A stretch of DNA of 64,000 nt from Fomes fomentarius (Eukaryota; Basidiomycota; Agaricomycetes; Polyporales; Polyporaceae): the NCBI GenBank assembly GCA_022606135.1, contig JABYQN010000007.1, positions 2,604,001 through 2,668,000 of the forward strand. The letters run 5' to 3'. Under the pieces are notes generated by a model. It was not told the DNA's origin, did not search any database, and saw only the letters and a program-made list of their open reading frames with translations. Position numbers and translations under genes: made by a program. This document shows positions 45,180 to 58,272 of this stretch, piece after piece (position 1 is the first letter of the stretch; each line of letters begins with the position of its first letter).

Positions 45180-46703
45180 CTAATCCTTCTTGAGTTCTCT
45201 CCGGAGAATGAACATGCGATCGCCATTCGGTTGTGAGGTGAGTTCCTGCACGCCGCGCATGCCCTCGAGCCCTTGTGGATTTCGGCCGTTGGCGACGACG
45301 ACGTAAATTTCGAGACCGTCGCCGACCTATTCCAGATTGGATAAAGAGGAGACAGTCAGTATACGGTTGTCCGAAACATCAGCCCACGCCCGAATCCGCG
45401 CTAGAACACCCGGCCGAAGCGGCCAGCGGGCGAAAAGCGCGAAGAAGAGTGGTGCGGGGATGGGGAAAGAAGAGCGGGGATAATTACGAACCTCAATGTG
45501 GCGCTCCGTTGCGCTCGTAAACGAGTCGATGACGATTGAGAGGACATCTGACAGAGGGAGATGCGACGGGTGTGACGTGCCGGGCGCCGCTTTCTGGTTC
45601 TTGAAGTATATCTGCAGTCGATGGACGATAACGCGCACGCGTGGCGGGTGGACGTCGGGGAAGGATCGGGTGGACACGGAAGAGAGCATAAGCAGACAAT
45701 CAGCATGCGCCATTCATTGAAGGAGTGGAGTGTGCTGCTTACCTGATTGTCGAGGAATGGCTGGACGAGAGATTGCGCGGCGCCTGCTGCTCGGCATGCT
45801 TCGCGCTCATATGATCCTACGGGATCGAAGGAGTAGACTGCACCAGTGCCTGTGCGGACGAACCAATTGTGAGCACACTGCATCTCTTTGGTGTACGAGA
45901 AATGCCCGGGTTATGACATGCACACGACGACATGCTTCTGGGTGAACCAATGAAAAGCGCTCATGGTACGCGCGTCCCTCATCTACTAGCTCTGGGCGAT
46001 AGCAAAGAGATGCACCAATAGACAAAACCTCACACGTCGAATGACGTATTCCTCGTTCATAGACACGCATAATGGGCCGGAAGGAGTGATCGTCGCGCAT
46101 GCGAAGTGTGTTCCGGAAGCAGTAGGAAGTGCGGGCTGCATGAATGCTGAGAAGAGACGTCACTTACCATCTTCCTCGATGCCGCCGAGGATATTGTAGA
46201 CGTAGTAAGGGAAGAATCGCTGTGCGTACAGCATTGTTTGGATGAGGCGGGCGATCGCACGGAGGGGCATGTCCTTTGCATGCGCATGGCGGTACCACTA
46301 AGCGAGCCACAGATGAGGGCATTAGTACCATGTCTTCTATACTGCGCAGGCGACGACGCGTAATGAGGGAAACGAGCACGTACCTCCAACCGCTGCTTCA
46401 CCTTCTTTACAAACATGTTTCCGTCCGCTGCGAAACCGTTCACAGCGAGAACGGCACGGTCGGTTCTGTGTGCGATATGTTAATGGACGACGATCGGGAG
46501 CAGGATCTGGGAAGGAAAGTGGTCGACGCACAGTCGGAAGACCTTGGGGCATAGCGGGTTTGAATACTGTAGCCCTCGCTCTGCCTAGTGTCACCCGCGA
46601 TGACAGTGAAGTCCGCACCAGCGATGGCGAGGATGGTGCCGCCGTTGTCGGTGTATGGGTTGAACTGGCGCTGCTGGGGGTGGGCGAAGGAACCGTCGGG
46701 CAT
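45180..46703 (-). pseudogene. PRE7: 20S proteasome beta-6 (PSMB1/PRE7), copy A, frameshifted
   Basis: Same exon layout as copy B: 46703-46532, 46465-46384, 46297-46168, 45849-45743, 45611-45492, 45326-45180. Exon 1 is 172 nt instead of 173, because the coding-strand tract GCCCCCAAG has four rather than five C after the G (plus-strand G4 near 46545-46549). This shifts frame after the TRYAP motif, before the first intron. All other exons and splice sites are kept, and the rest would encode a normal protein. One substitution in exon 5 distinguishes the copies (SATER versus STTER). Either a very young pseudogene or a one-base assembly error in a homopolymer. Confidence 0.88.
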
Positions 46704-47009
46704 GGTGTGGATGATGGCGGGCGTGGTGGGCGATGTGGGCGGGATGGTTTGGACGATGAGCGAGGGGAAGACGAGAGATGGGGGCAGGAGATGAGTGCAT
46801 ATATGAAGGAAGGCCGCGTCAGAGCGAGGCTGCGTCTGTTTCGCAGGTCGAGGATGGCTGGCCAGGACGATCCTCGCCCAAGTGTAAGATCGAAGAAGAA
46901 GCAGCGCCGCTGTCACTGCACGTGTGCTGGCTGCGTGTGGACGCGATGCAATCTCGGATGCCCTGATGCGAGAGAGAATCTCCCGGATCGATCATCGACC
47001 TCTGTACGT

Positions 47010-47072
47010 CTTGGAATGGCTGTATTGTCTTGGAATAGCTGTATTATCTCGGGATGGCTGTATTGTCTCGGA
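47010..47072. repeat. Tandem repeat, about 19-21 bp, 3 units (copy A)
   Basis: Units of GGAATGGCTGTATTGTCTT type. The matching site in copy B at 58273-58379 has five units. Confidence 0.85.
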
Positions 47073-47435
47073 GCCGTTCTACATACCTGTGGTGCATCTC
47101 TGCGTGCTTGCGTGCTTGCGTGCATATGCGACCGTCGAGGCTTCCTGCTCCCGCTCGCAGTCATCGAGACCGTGAGGTACAGACCCGTCTGATCGGTCGC
47201 AACTGTTCAAAACGGCGAAATCGGCGTCCAAGTTCGTCGTCCTTTGTCGTGACTCGTGAAGTTGCCAGAGTCGCGACGAGTTCAGAGCGAACGAGTACAA
47301 GTCAAGCGTGTATACTTTACAGAGACTAGTACAGATAAAATACGTAGAGACGAGAACAGATGCAGAGACAAACAGACGCAGAGACAAACGCGGTCACTGG
47401 ACGACGCACGTCAGACGCGACATCACCGGCGCTTA

Positions 47436-47469
47436 CACTCGGACTCGGACTCGGACTCGGACTCGGACT
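47436..47469. repeat. CGGACT hexanucleotide array (copy A)
   Basis: About five and a half CGGACT units. Copy B (58746-58779) has a broken array and extra sequence after it. Confidence 0.9.
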
Positions 47470-47649
47470 TGGCCGCACTCTTCTCTTCTACACCCGCCCA
47501 CACCACACCACCCGCCACATCATTCAACGCCAACCCGGACCATCTGCGCTTTTGGACTGTGTCAGCTATCTGTAACTTGGGCGCAGATCGAGAGCCACTA
47601 ACTCACTATTACAGTCTCTGCCGCTCCGGCACGGAGTCCCTGAGGTCTG

Positions 47650-48690
47650 TGGTAAGTCGCATTCAGACGCCGCACTCGGACGCATCACACTCACCTATCG
47701 CGCAAAGACCGACCGATGCACACCGCTCTCTAGCGATTGCCAGCAAGCCAGCGAGTTGACACAACTCTGATATCTAGCAAGGTAAGTCGTGTTATCCGCA
47801 AGCTCCTCAACTCCATGGCGGAAAAGGAGATGACCGGCAACTCGCGTTGTGTGATCAGCCCTTGTGGCGTGCATTCCGCAGCGCCTGAAATCTCTTTCGA
47901 GCACTGTCGACGTGCCCGAGAGCCAGGAAATGGGAGTGTAGCGTGGGGCTTGACTTCCAGACAATGGACGCCGGGACGGTCTTCAGATTCAAGAAGAATA
48001 TCCGCATCCGCGCATCAGCACCTTCTACCGCAAGCAACTCGGCAACGTCAATCCCAAGAAGCCTCGCGAGCACATGATACTGACGTCGACTGCACAGACA
48101 CGCTCCGGATGACTCCTTTCACCTCGGAGTCCGGAGTCCGGAAGTCCGCCAAGCACAGGGCCGCACAGATCACCACAACGTCTGTACTCGACAGCCGAGG
48201 TACGTCCAGGACGTGGTAAGTCGTATTCTCAGATGCATGATACTCACGGAAAGATGGACGCACACACGCACTATCATCGGGGAGCTGACGTCGACTAGAA
48301 AAGACTCTAGACGACGTCAGCATGCATCCTGGATCTCACGTGAGTTCTCAAGTTCCGAAGCTGCTGCACCGTGGGGTGAGACTGACAGTTATAGGGCGCG
48401 TCTCAGGGAAAACGGCCGCAGTCTGAGAGTACAGGTACGTTCAGGAAGGTAGGTCGCATTCTCGGATTGTCATACTGACACAGAATACAAGCCGTTCTAT
48501 GCTCACCAAAGCCTCACGATGTCGTCAGCCTGCCGTGCACCTCCATCACCTCGGACTCAATTGCATGAATACGGATGCACTTGCACTCGCATCACAATCA
48601 GGTATGTCCGCTACTCGGCTGGATCACATCCTGAACGCATGCAGGAGGTAGGTCGCGTCCTCGGATGAGTTTACACAACGTTCTGGACGA
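47650..48690 (+). repeat. Degenerate repeats with splice-donor-like cores (copy A)
   Basis: Five sites share a GGTARGTCG core followed by YRTTCTCrGATG-like sequence: about 47651, 47776, 48218, 48449 and 48647. Two related blocks after them contain GGATGCACTTGCA...ATCAGGTATG. Spacing ranges from about 125 to 440 bp. No open frame links them. Confidence 0.6.
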
Positions 48691-49617
48691 CGGCATCGTG
48701 GCGACTCGGGACAACTCATCGACATGAACTGGGATGCACTTGCATCGAAATCAGGTATGCCGACAACCCAGCATCGAAGCGAGATACCCTGACCATCCGT
48801 AAGCCAGTCAATAGACGTGACAGGCCGAGTTCTTGTCCCAGCTGGCAAGGTGCAGATACTCGACTTGTAACGTCTGGTGACCAGATTGTCAAGTGCTCAC
48901 GAGTGGGCCGGTCATGTATCTCAGGCTGGCCAGACAGTCCCCGGACGCTCTCCGCCATGGACTCTGCTCGCTCGCATGTGAGCATCGTCGAGCTCGTCGT
49001 CTGATGAGTCATCTCTACACTGTAGTGGTGTCCTGGCGAGCTCGAGCAGGACAGGAATACAACTCATGCGAAATTGGTAAGCAACTCTTTGTGCTCGTGC
49101 AACGTCTGGATACACCTTGCTCGTCCACAGCTCGTGCTCTGACAGGGAGAGAACTCGTGCTCGCATAGACGACACCTGGCCGGCTGCCATCGAGCACACC
49201 CGACGTGCTGTGAGAGCCCGTGCGAGGTATTGGGCTGAGCATCATCACGACGGTGACTCCTCGTCCTCAACCGACTCCCCAAGCTCAGCTTGAACAGCGA
49301 CCAGCTCCAGGAGTGGTTCGATCCTCATGTGGACACGGTGTGCGAGCGCAAGGTGCAAAGAACATGGCGCAATGGGATTGACCGCACATGGCGAATGTGT
49401 GAGAGTCGGAAGGTACGTACCTCTGTGTGACCGACTGATGTGCGCATTCAGGACTTTGGGACTCGGAGGATGTTGTGATTGAGAAGTGGATCGCGAGAGG
49501 CACGTCAGGATTGCAGAGACCGTAGCTGGACAATGAGATGGGCCTGTAGAAGGTAAAGTGAGCACACTGAACTCGGCTCGGAAGGGAAGTATATGTATAG
49601 ACGTACACGAGAGGATC

Positions 49618-49685
49618 GAGTGCGAGTGCGAGTGCGAGTGCGAGTGTGAGTGTGAGTGTGAGTGTGAGTGCGAGTGCGAGTGCGA
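49618..49685. repeat. GAGTGC/GAGTGT hexanucleotide array (copy A)
   Basis: About eleven hexamer units with an internal block of GAGTGT units. The same pattern occurs in copy B at 60964-61031. Confidence 0.95.
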
Positions 49686-50154
49686 TTCCAAGTGCAGGTT
49701 CTAGAAACACAGGACATTGAGCTTCCGACTCGGACATGAAGAGAGATACTCACCACGAATGCTAGGTCTCATTGATTAACCATGCCGTGCTGAGTACATC
49801 GGACGAGAGGGGAGACAGTCGGAGTCGGAGATGGCACAGAGGGAGGGAGGGAACATGGTGGGGACAAGGGGCAAGTCTCAGGATACGGTCTCAGCAGTTC
49901 GGCCGTGGTTCATCCGACCCTCCCGGTAAATGTGAAGGAGTCGATGTTGTCACGTAAAGCCAAACAAATATCGGTTGGGTTTATGAGTTGTAGCTCCAGA
50001 TCTGCAATGTAAGCAAGACGGTTCGGCTATGCGCTAATTGAGAAGGTGCACCTGGCGATTGCAAATACTCAGTGTCACATTCAGGGCTCAGCCCACGTCC
50101 GGAAGCGACATACTGCCATCCACGACTTGAAAAGTAACTAAGAGGGAAACTCGT

Positions 50155-50824
50155 CTACAGAGTCCTCTGGGAGCTCAGTAAATAATATTCAATCCGAGTC
50201 CGTCTCATAAACCTCCTTTGCACTCTTCGCGCCATCCCGTTTGTACCGCCCCTCGTGCTGCTCCCGACATTCCGGTGCTGGAAGTGGTGCACCGGTGCAC
50301 GAAATATCTCTCCGGGGCATGCAGCAGGCGAATGTTCGTATGCGGCGCAAATCTTGGCGGCCGTCGCACGGCCAAAGAACAGGATTCCGGACTTGATGCG
50401 CCACAAGAGATCGCGTAGGTGACTGACCTTGGCGTCGCTAAGGTTGTCGAACGGGACTTCCCCGGGCCAGTTGCGGAGCGCGAGTTCGAAGGGGACGACA
50501 ATATTGTCGCAGAATCCCTTCACGGTGTACTGCATTGTAAGATTCGGGACGCCGGTCGCGGTGGCTGGTGAGTGTGTTGTGTGAGTGACTTGACAGCAAC
50601 TTGAATATCGGGTATGAGTACTCACCGACAAGGTTGTCGAGGCCGGCCCGAACAGCGCCTCGAAGAGCGGACGAGGATGTGGCATACTCCCGCCGCTTCC
50701 GTGGAGGCGGACTTGGAGTAGGTGGGGCGGATGGACAGCACGACTGGCCCCGAACGACGCGGTGGAAGACAATGTGCAAGGGCGAGCATAGAGACAAAGT
50801 CTTTGTTGAGTGAGTTGCGACCAT
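50155..50824 (-). CDS. Unrecognised protein (202 aa), copy A open
   Basis: Not recognised by family. Exons 50824-50626 and 50564-50155 with a 61-nt GTGAGT...CACCAG intron, in frame. The N-terminus is basic and Ser/Pro-rich; the centre has CDNIVVPFELALRNWPGEVP followed by FDNLSDAKVSHLRDLLWRIKSG. A ...NWP..(I/V)PF.NLS.....L..LL pattern of this kind is one I associate with short uncharacterised basidiomycete proteins, some in mobile or multi-copy contexts; that is recollection, not a search. The last 50 or so residues are Arg-rich and may not be real coding. Copy B carries several indels here. Confidence 0.48.
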
Positions 50825-52682
50825 GGGCGCAAGATAAGATTCTGAGCTGTGAGAATGAGAATTGTGGGAAGGACGACAACGGGACATGCAGCGATTATAT
50901 ACCGAAGATGAGGGTAGACATACCTGTTGTCGACAAGGGATACTCAAAAAAATTGTCAGTTGACGACAACCAAGAGAATAACTCACATATCCGTCCAGGA
51001 ACACTCAACGCTGTGCTAATGGCCAGATGCAGTGTGTGTTTCGCATGTCCACAACATTCTCGTTACAATAGTTGGATATTGAAAATTACCATGGACGACA
51101 TACTAGTGGAGTTTATGTCCGCACACACGACCGACAGAGTGCGTCAGGATGCAGGCAGAATAACTGGTTCTGGATGTGCAGTTTGTCAGGATCTATCGGT
51201 CACGTACTTTGTACTACTCGCTTTTGATACCAGTATGGCTTGTGCCATCTCAACACAAATGCGAGCTGTTCTCAACCCGAAGACATCAACCACAATGGTT
51301 CCGGTGCGGTTAAGCATGCTCTCGACCTGACAGAACCCAGGAGCACAGGAAATAACTCCTGTACATTTTTTGAATGACCTGCGCTCAAAATATGTCAATG
51401 AACGCAATATCCATCCTCAAGATTGTTGCAGTCGATAAGGATGGAAGTCGGCACTGGGTGACAATCTCGGAGAAGTCGCGCATGCGCAGTCTAGGTCTCA
51501 TACAGCACGACATCAAAGGACCGACCCAATGAATCGGACCAGTTATCGCAAAGGCCCCGGCTCTGAGTGTGCCTGTGAGTATAGGCTTGATTCATATTTG
51601 AAACATGAGACTCTGTTTGGGCGGTCCGTGATTTGTTGTGTTCCTTGTATTTCTAGGGCAAGCCAAGTCTCGTGTCTATGGCATAATTATATGACATTCT
51701 CACTTGAAACCCACCGCAGCACACAAATTCCACTGGATCCACGTCCACTGAAGGTACATATAAGCGCACTAAGGAGATAAAATCCAGGCTGCCGCTATGC
51801 TGCAGAAGCACAGGAGCGCATACTGGGACACATGTGATACGCAAGTGAGTTGGCAGCCGGCCGGACACAATGGACAGAAGCCAAGGACTTCTAGGCCTAG
51901 ACCATGAGCGGCTGAAATATTAGCTCGATTGTCTGCACTTGCATGCGGTTTCCGCTCTCGATACCGCTCCTTCGTTTACGCTTCATAAGCACAAGCCCGG
52001 AAGGCGGCTGGGGACTCCTGTATCTGTTCGAAGACGCCGTGTGTCGATGTGGAATCCAACAATATGTATCCAGATTCCAGTCCCATTAGTCTACTGAGAC
52101 ATGCTCGTACTTTGGGAGAAGCTCGTGCAAGCCGTGTACCAGTGCTTCTTTGACTGCAGCGTCTCAACGAAGTGTGTGCGTCTGTTTGGAGTCACAGCGC
52201 CCGACACAGGCACAGTAAGGACAGGAGCTGCAACAGTGTCGGGTATGTGCGGGTGCAAATTGTCGAATCCATGTGTGCCCTCCCCGCTGGGCATCATCCT
52301 GTAAGCGAGTGACAAGGCTGCCATGACTGCGCCGGCAGCGGACAATAGATGTGTTTGCACTCCCGGATCGCCCACCACTCCCATATGAGGCATCTGACAT
52401 TCTGCCGTCCGCTTCCGTCGCATGCTCCGTCACTTGCAGTATGTTGAGTGCGAAGATGGAGGCTGATATTGCTTTCTCAAGGATCCGAAGAGTTGGAGCC
52501 GGCCACCTCAGTCACCAGTGCCGTTTTTTCAGATTGACGAACATCCACTCTGAATGAATATCCTGTGCAATGAACTTCTTGCTTCTAACCCCAGTCAATA
52601 TTTTCAAGTGCGACCGTGTCACAGTCCGTGCAACCAAAGTTCTCAGTCTGAAGAATAACTGGTCGGAAGGAACGTCAGCAAT
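50825..52682. other. Right part of copy A: no firm gene
   Basis: A plus-strand frame, 50722-51330, overlaps the gene above on the other strand and has a Cys-containing stretch, but I cannot judge it as coding. The rest has only short frames. Confidence 0.4.
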
Positions 52683-53741
52683 ATTACATGAGAGTGGGAT
52701 CAGCATTAATTAGCTCGCATGCACAGACGAGCAAGCGGTGTTTTATCTGAGGTCGTATGCGAGGAATTAGTGTGAGACCACTCATAAGCGAGGTGTGAAG
52801 AAGCGCGGAGTCTGAGCCGGGTAGAGTGGTTGTACGAGGGTGAAACAATGGCCAAGGCAATGGAAAAATGGATGGCGTGATGACGAGGCGTGGTCCGTGC
52901 GCAGATGCAGGCTATATAAGCTAGACATATGGACCAGGATTGTTGTCAGACTCAGACGACATCCTTCTCCACTCCGAGTCACTGTTACCGATGCATGTTG
53001 TCTCTCGTCCGATTTCTATGGCTTTGCATTGTCTGGCTGGTCGGTTGAATGCCTAGGTATGCTTGCTTTGGGCGCGAGATGGTCTGTGTACTGACAAAAT
53101 CTGTCTACAGGTCGGAGACGGGCCGTGTCCTATGCGGTCTACATGGACGGCAAGTAAGTCTTCTTCCCTTCTTCTCCGAGTATCACGCACTCACATGCGG
53201 CCTATCCCCCTTCTGTAGCACGCTTGCAGTCTCAGCCTTGCAGTTTAGACTTCTGTGAATGCGCAAGACAATAGTGGTGCGATTTGATATTCTTGAGTGC
53301 GACCTGACCTTGTGTTCTAGCTTTCTTGTCCATCATTACTGCCTGTATCACACCGTCTAGTGCTGGGTTTTATCCATCAGGGGACAGCCGAGGCCAAGGT
53401 GAGTTGTTCTACTCCTGCATGAACACAGACAGGTGTGCATACCGTCAATATAGGCTGTACTCTAGTGTGGACATGTTTGTCTGTACGCCAGTCACCAGCT
53501 GTCCTGGACAATAAAGAGGGTGAGTCTTCGAGTCGCTCTTGACACATGATATACAAGCTGATCATATTACAAGATTGCCGTTGGATTGTGTCGACGCTTG
53601 GAGACAGATGGTCTGAATAACACTGAGTGTTATGAGTGTCAGGAGGGGAGTGGGCGAGGTACCGTAGATACTATCTTTGTCTTCTGTATACGTTAGTCTG
53701 CGGCCGCCTTCGAGTACCGGACAGGGCCGATTAATCAAATA
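52683..53741. other. Sequence between the end of the visible match in A and the start of copy B
   Basis: About 1.06 kb whose counterpart after copy B would lie beyond the window. If the duplication is a true tandem, this is the last part of an 11.3-kb unit. No gene was recognised. Confidence 0.5.
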
Positions 53742-53789
53742 CACACACCCCGCACTCACATTCAGTGCAACTCAGCATCTCAAATTCAG

Positions 53790-56441
53790 CTCAGCCGACA
53801 CTCAGGTACCGGCCCCACCCCCGCACTTCTCAATTCACTCCGAGGTCTGCGGTCCCTATCCAGATAGTCGATAGTCTTGTTCTTCCCTGCGGTCGCGCAC
53901 CTCCTGTATACGACGCTATCGGGCGCATGACGGCAGTATCAATGTCTGTAACAGGACGCTGTACTGATCAGACCTGCCAACGGTCGCGGGAATATGTTGG
54001 GTCTGCGTCCGAGGGAGTTCCTCGCCCGCGTGCATGCGACATCTATCTCCGGTCTTGTGACTCGGAGAGCGGAAAGATGCGCCTGTAGTGGGAGCTCCTC
54101 GCGAGTTTGGTTTCTGTTTTACTGCGTGTTGCGCAGGATGGTCTGGCTCACTCCCGACGTCACGTTCAGGAGTACTTCTCCCCATTTCATATTTGGCCGA
54201 TTTCAAGTTAGGGCAACACGAGCTCAAAGTATGTGCGGCCGACCTTCGTTTGCGATACCGAATGTCTGCTCGCTCAGCAGAACAGAACAGGAACGGGACA
54301 GAACAAGCACCCGGCATCTCACCTCCGGTACCCTCTTTCCAGGTCGGCGAGTCTCGTGCCCGACGATGCGCATGGAATCGCGCGGTCAGGACTCAGAGGA
54401 AGCATCAGATGACCCCGCGTCAGTATGACTGTATGTTTGTTTTTCCACTTCTCTGTGTTTCCATACAGTACTATAGGCACGCACTGACGTACCATCGTCC
54501 GCCCGCATTAGTCCCAGTGACAACCGACCGCGAGGACGTGTTCTGAATGCATTATATTGCATGCACCCAGCCTTGGCTCCCATTGAAGAGACTTACACTC
54601 CATTCAGGCGTTTGTATCGTCCTCAGCACGTGTGCGAGTATTATCCGAGAACATTAGGTGCTGATCGAGGAAGCCCTCCTCCCCACACAGCGCACCCATC
54701 CTGCACACTTCCCTCTCCCACCAGTCGCTCGCTTCTCGACGCGCATTCGGTGATAACGACCGTCCGGTCTTCTGCATACAATCGCAATCCATTTGCTGCG
54801 AAGACATCAGAGATCTGCACTCTGCAGCGAGGCGGGGGAGCCGCTCTAGCCAGTTCAATACGTTTCTCCGAAGTTGCGCTGTGTATTTATCCAGAAGGTG
54901 CGTGGCTCCGGCGACTGCATGCGCGATTGAACGGACCTTTCCCGACGCGCGTGCACGATATGGCGACAGTTCTGTACGTCGGCCAATGAACGCACAGACC
55001 CGCTGCAAGTGTTCCGGGAATATGAACATCTATGTATAGCAAGCTCGTGAATCGTGCAAGTGCGCCAACTGAACATTCCAGTCTCCAGAGACCTTGTCGA
55101 TGTTTAACAGTTAATTGATCACTTTTGAACATCAAACTGCTACAATAGGCCTGAGTGAGTGTTGGATTTCATGGTTCATGCGTGCGAGCCTCGAGATTAT
55201 CGACTGTCGTAGCTTATGTCCTCATCCGTTTGCCCTCGTGCCATGACGATACTACAGGACGACCGTTTTTTATGAATCTGGCGACGCACCTTTCGATTGC
55301 TCTAACACTGAGAACTCAGGCTGTTTCATGCACCTTCATCGAGAGTCGAGCTTCCCTGCATTCGTCTCACACAGTCCACAGACGCTCATGCATAGGTCAG
55401 AGAACGTTAGGCTAGATTGCTGTAGGACTCAGACTGTCTCACATGCACATGATGATGTAGTACACGAGTCGCCATTCGTAAACTACGATTACATACTGAT
55501 ACCTCTTGGCCGCTATAAGATGGCTGGCAGTGGTGGTGAATGTATGTAAATCAAGCAAGGTTACTGCCGTCGCAGGCGGCCCTTCCGAGTCTCTGAAGCT
55601 TCACAATGTTATTTGAAACTCAGGCTGTCCAAAATCAGACGTAGTCCGATCTAAGTACAGGTGAGTATATGTATGTACGTGCGTATGCGCAGGTAGGAGC
55701 TTACCCTCACTCGTTCTCCCATCGAATGAGGGTTGGATGTGTGACTGTAAGCGTAGTGTACGTAGGCGGTGCCGTCGAGAGACGTCGAGCGCCGAGCGCT
55801 CTCAATTAACACACAATAATGTCTTACTGTCGAAGGTCAACTTCTCAAGTTGAATTCAACCTACGTTTAGAATCCCCACCACCCGCATCACGAACCCAAA
55901 GAATGAACTATCACCACCCAAGCTCGGAGTTGGGGAAAGCTGTCCCTGAATAGTAGCAACTGTATGTGTGGGGCGCACCAATCTGTGACTCACCGCCATC
56001 TCAGCGAAATCGCGCAGGTTAGAGCGTACCACCAGATAGGGAAAGGCAGGAGAGGGGGAAAGAGGTATACATTACGCGCGACTGCTTCTAGTTATAACGA
56101 TGCACAACAACCTTTGGACAGATTCAATACGACAAGTATCGGAGTATGGAGTACGGGTGACGTATACTGGTACATTATGTCAATGGCTAAGGCTCCCGCC
56201 GCGCGTGTGCTCTACAAAGAGGGAGGAAGATGAGGGAAGCCCATGGACTGCCAGATTTGGACTTGGTTCGGGGTTCGGAAGCGCTCCGAGCCCGTTCGCA
56301 GGCGATTCATATTGGAGAGAGCGAGAGCGGAAGGAAGAGATAAGTCCATTGAGTCCGCAATGCGTACTGTACACAGTACGAGGCACGAAGAAGGCACAAA
56401 GTACGGCGAGGCCGAACACAACGCGTACAGACCACCGTGAC
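53790..56441. other. Left part of copy B: no firm gene
   Basis: Counterpart of 42500-45179. The plus-strand frame at 54088-54546 joins stretches that lie in two frames in copy A, because of indels between copies; no gene model holds for both. Confidence 0.4.
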
Positions 56442-57966
56442 CTAATCCTTCTTGAGTTCTCTCCGGAGAATGAACATGCGATCGCCATTCGGTTGTGAGG
56501 TGAGTTCTTGCACGCCGCGCATGCCCTCGAGCCCTTGTGGATTTCGGCCATTGGCGACGACGACGTAAATTTCGAGACCGTCGCCGACCTATTCCAGATT
56601 GGATAAAGAGGAAACAGTCAGTATACGGTTGTCTGAAACATCAGCCCACGCCCGAATCCGCGCTAGAACACCCGGCCGAAGCGGCCAGCGGGCGAAAAGC
56701 GCGAAGAAGGGTGGTGCGGGGATGGGGAAAGAAGAGCGGGGAGAATTACGAACCTCAATGTGGCGCTCCGTTGTGCTCGTAAATGAGTCGATGACGATTG
56801 AGAGGACATCTGACAGAGGGAGATGCGACGGGTGTGACGTGCCGGGCGCCGCTTTCTGGTTCTTGAAGTATATCTGCAGTCGATGGACGATAACGCGCAC
56901 GCGTGGCGGGTGGACGTCGGGGAAGGATCGGGTGGACACGGAAGAGAGCATAAGCGGACAATCAGCATGCGCCATTCATTGAAGGAGTGGAGTGTGCTGC
57001 TTACCTGATTGTCGAGGAATGGCTGGACGAGAGATTGCGCGGCGCCTGCTGCTCGGCATGCTTCGCGCTCATATGATCCTACGGGATCGAAGGAGTAGAC
57101 TGCACCAGTGCCTGTGCGGACGAACCAATTGTGAGCACACTGCATCTCTTTGGTGTACGAGAAATGCCCGGGTTATGACATGCACACGGCGACATGCTTC
57201 TGGGTGAACCAATGAAAAGCGCTCATGGTACGCGCGTCCCTCATCTACTAGCTCTGGGCGATAGCAAAGAGATGCACCAATAGACAAAACCTCACACGTC
57301 GAATGACGTATTCCTCGTTCATGGACACGCATAATGGGCCGGAAGGAGTGATCGTCACGCATGCGAAGTGTGTTCCGGAAGCAGTAGGAAGTGCGGGCTG
57401 CATGAATGCTGAGAAGAGACGTCACTTACCATCTTCCTCGATGCCGCCGAGGATATTGTAGACGTAGTAAGGGAAGAATCGCTGTGCGTACAGCATTGTT
57501 TGGATGAGGCGGGCGATCGCACGGAGGGGCATGTCCTTTGCATGCGCATGGCGGTACCACTAAGCGAGCCACAGATGAGGGCATTAGTACCATGTCTTCT
57601 ATACTGCGCAGACGACGACGCGTAATGAGGGAAACGAGCACGTACCTCCAACCGCTGCTTCACCTTCTTTACAAACATGTTTCCGTCCGCTGCGAAACCG
57701 TTCACAGCGAGAACGGCACGGTCGGTTCTGTGTGCGATATGTTAATGAACGACGATCGGGAGCAGGATCTGAGAAGGAAAGCGATCGACGCACAGTCGAA
57801 AGACCTTGGGGGCATAGCGGGTTTGAATACTGTAGCCCTCGCTCTGCCTAGTGTCACCCGCGATGACAGTGAAGTCCGCACCAGCGATGGCGAGGATGGT
57901 GCCGCCGTTGTCGGTGTATGGGTTGAACTGGCGCTGCTGGGGGTGGGCGAAGGAACCGTCGGGCAT
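56442..57966 (-). CDS. PRE7: 20S proteasome subunit beta-6 (PSMB1/PRE7), intact copy B
   Basis: A 252-residue homologue of human PSMB1 and yeast Pre7, a non-catalytic beta subunit of the 20S core in nucleus and cytosol. Exons in transcript order: 57966-57794, 57727-57646, 57559-57430, 57111-57005, 56873-56754, 56588-56442; total 759 nt, in frame. Signatures: [19 protein letters not shown] and [17 protein letters not shown] at the start, [33 protein letters not shown] and [21 protein letters not shown] in the middle, and the end [12 protein letters not shown] then ILRREL. The intron of 318 nt between exons 3 and 4 is long for this window. This is an essential single-copy gene in most fungi, so two copies in tandem are unexpected. 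Confidence 0.95.
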
Positions 57967-58272
57967 GGTGTGGATGATGGCGGGCGTGGTGGGCGATGTG
58001 GGCGGGACGGATCGGACGATGAGCGAGGGGAAGACGAGAGATGGGGGCAGGAGATGAGTGGGTGTATGAAGGGAGGCCGCGTCAGAGCGAGGCTGCGTCT
58101 GTTTCGCAGGTCGAGGATGGCTGGCCAGGACGATCCTCGCCCAAGTGTAAGATCGAAGAAGAAGCAGCGCCGCTGTCACTGCACGTGTGCTGGCTGCGTG
58201 TGGATGCGATGCAATCTCGGATGCCCTGATGCGAGAGAGAATCTCCCGGATCGATCATCGACCTCTGTACGT

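Larger units (their letters stand above)
46704..50154. other. Copy A middle: repeats, no firm gene
   Basis: Upstream region of the proteasome gene. It holds a 19-bp tandem repeat (47010-47072), a CGGACT array (47436-47469), a series of splice-donor-like repeats (47650-48690) and a GAGTGC/GAGTGT array (49618-49685). Long apparent ORFs here, such as the Ser-His or Leu-Thr-Ala repeats over 49245-49737, come from the hexanucleotide array. Confidence 0.55.
42455..52682. repeat. Segmental tandem duplication, copy A
   Basis: From the CACACACCCCGCACTC string at about 42455 onward, the sequence matches 53742-64000 in order and orientation, with scattered substitutions and indels. The offset drifts from about 11,279 to 11,262, 11,346 and 11,318. 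The last matched base, 52682, corresponds to the window end at 64000, so the true right edge is not seen. It contains the proteasome gene (frameshifted), the unrecognised gene at 50155-50824, hexanucleotide arrays and a splice-donor-like repeat series. Confidence 0.96.

Noticed and set aside
49245..49756. Minus-strand ORFs with Ser-His, Leu-Thr-Ala or Arg-Thr repeats (and the same at 60591-61102)
   Set aside because: All three frames are open because of the GAGTGC hexanucleotide array; the repeats explain them fully.
50722..51330. 202-codon plus-strand ORF overlapping the unrecognised gene
   Set aside because: Antisense to a spliced model in its first 100 bp and without recognisable features; the copy B version ends differently because of indels. 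Left unassigned.
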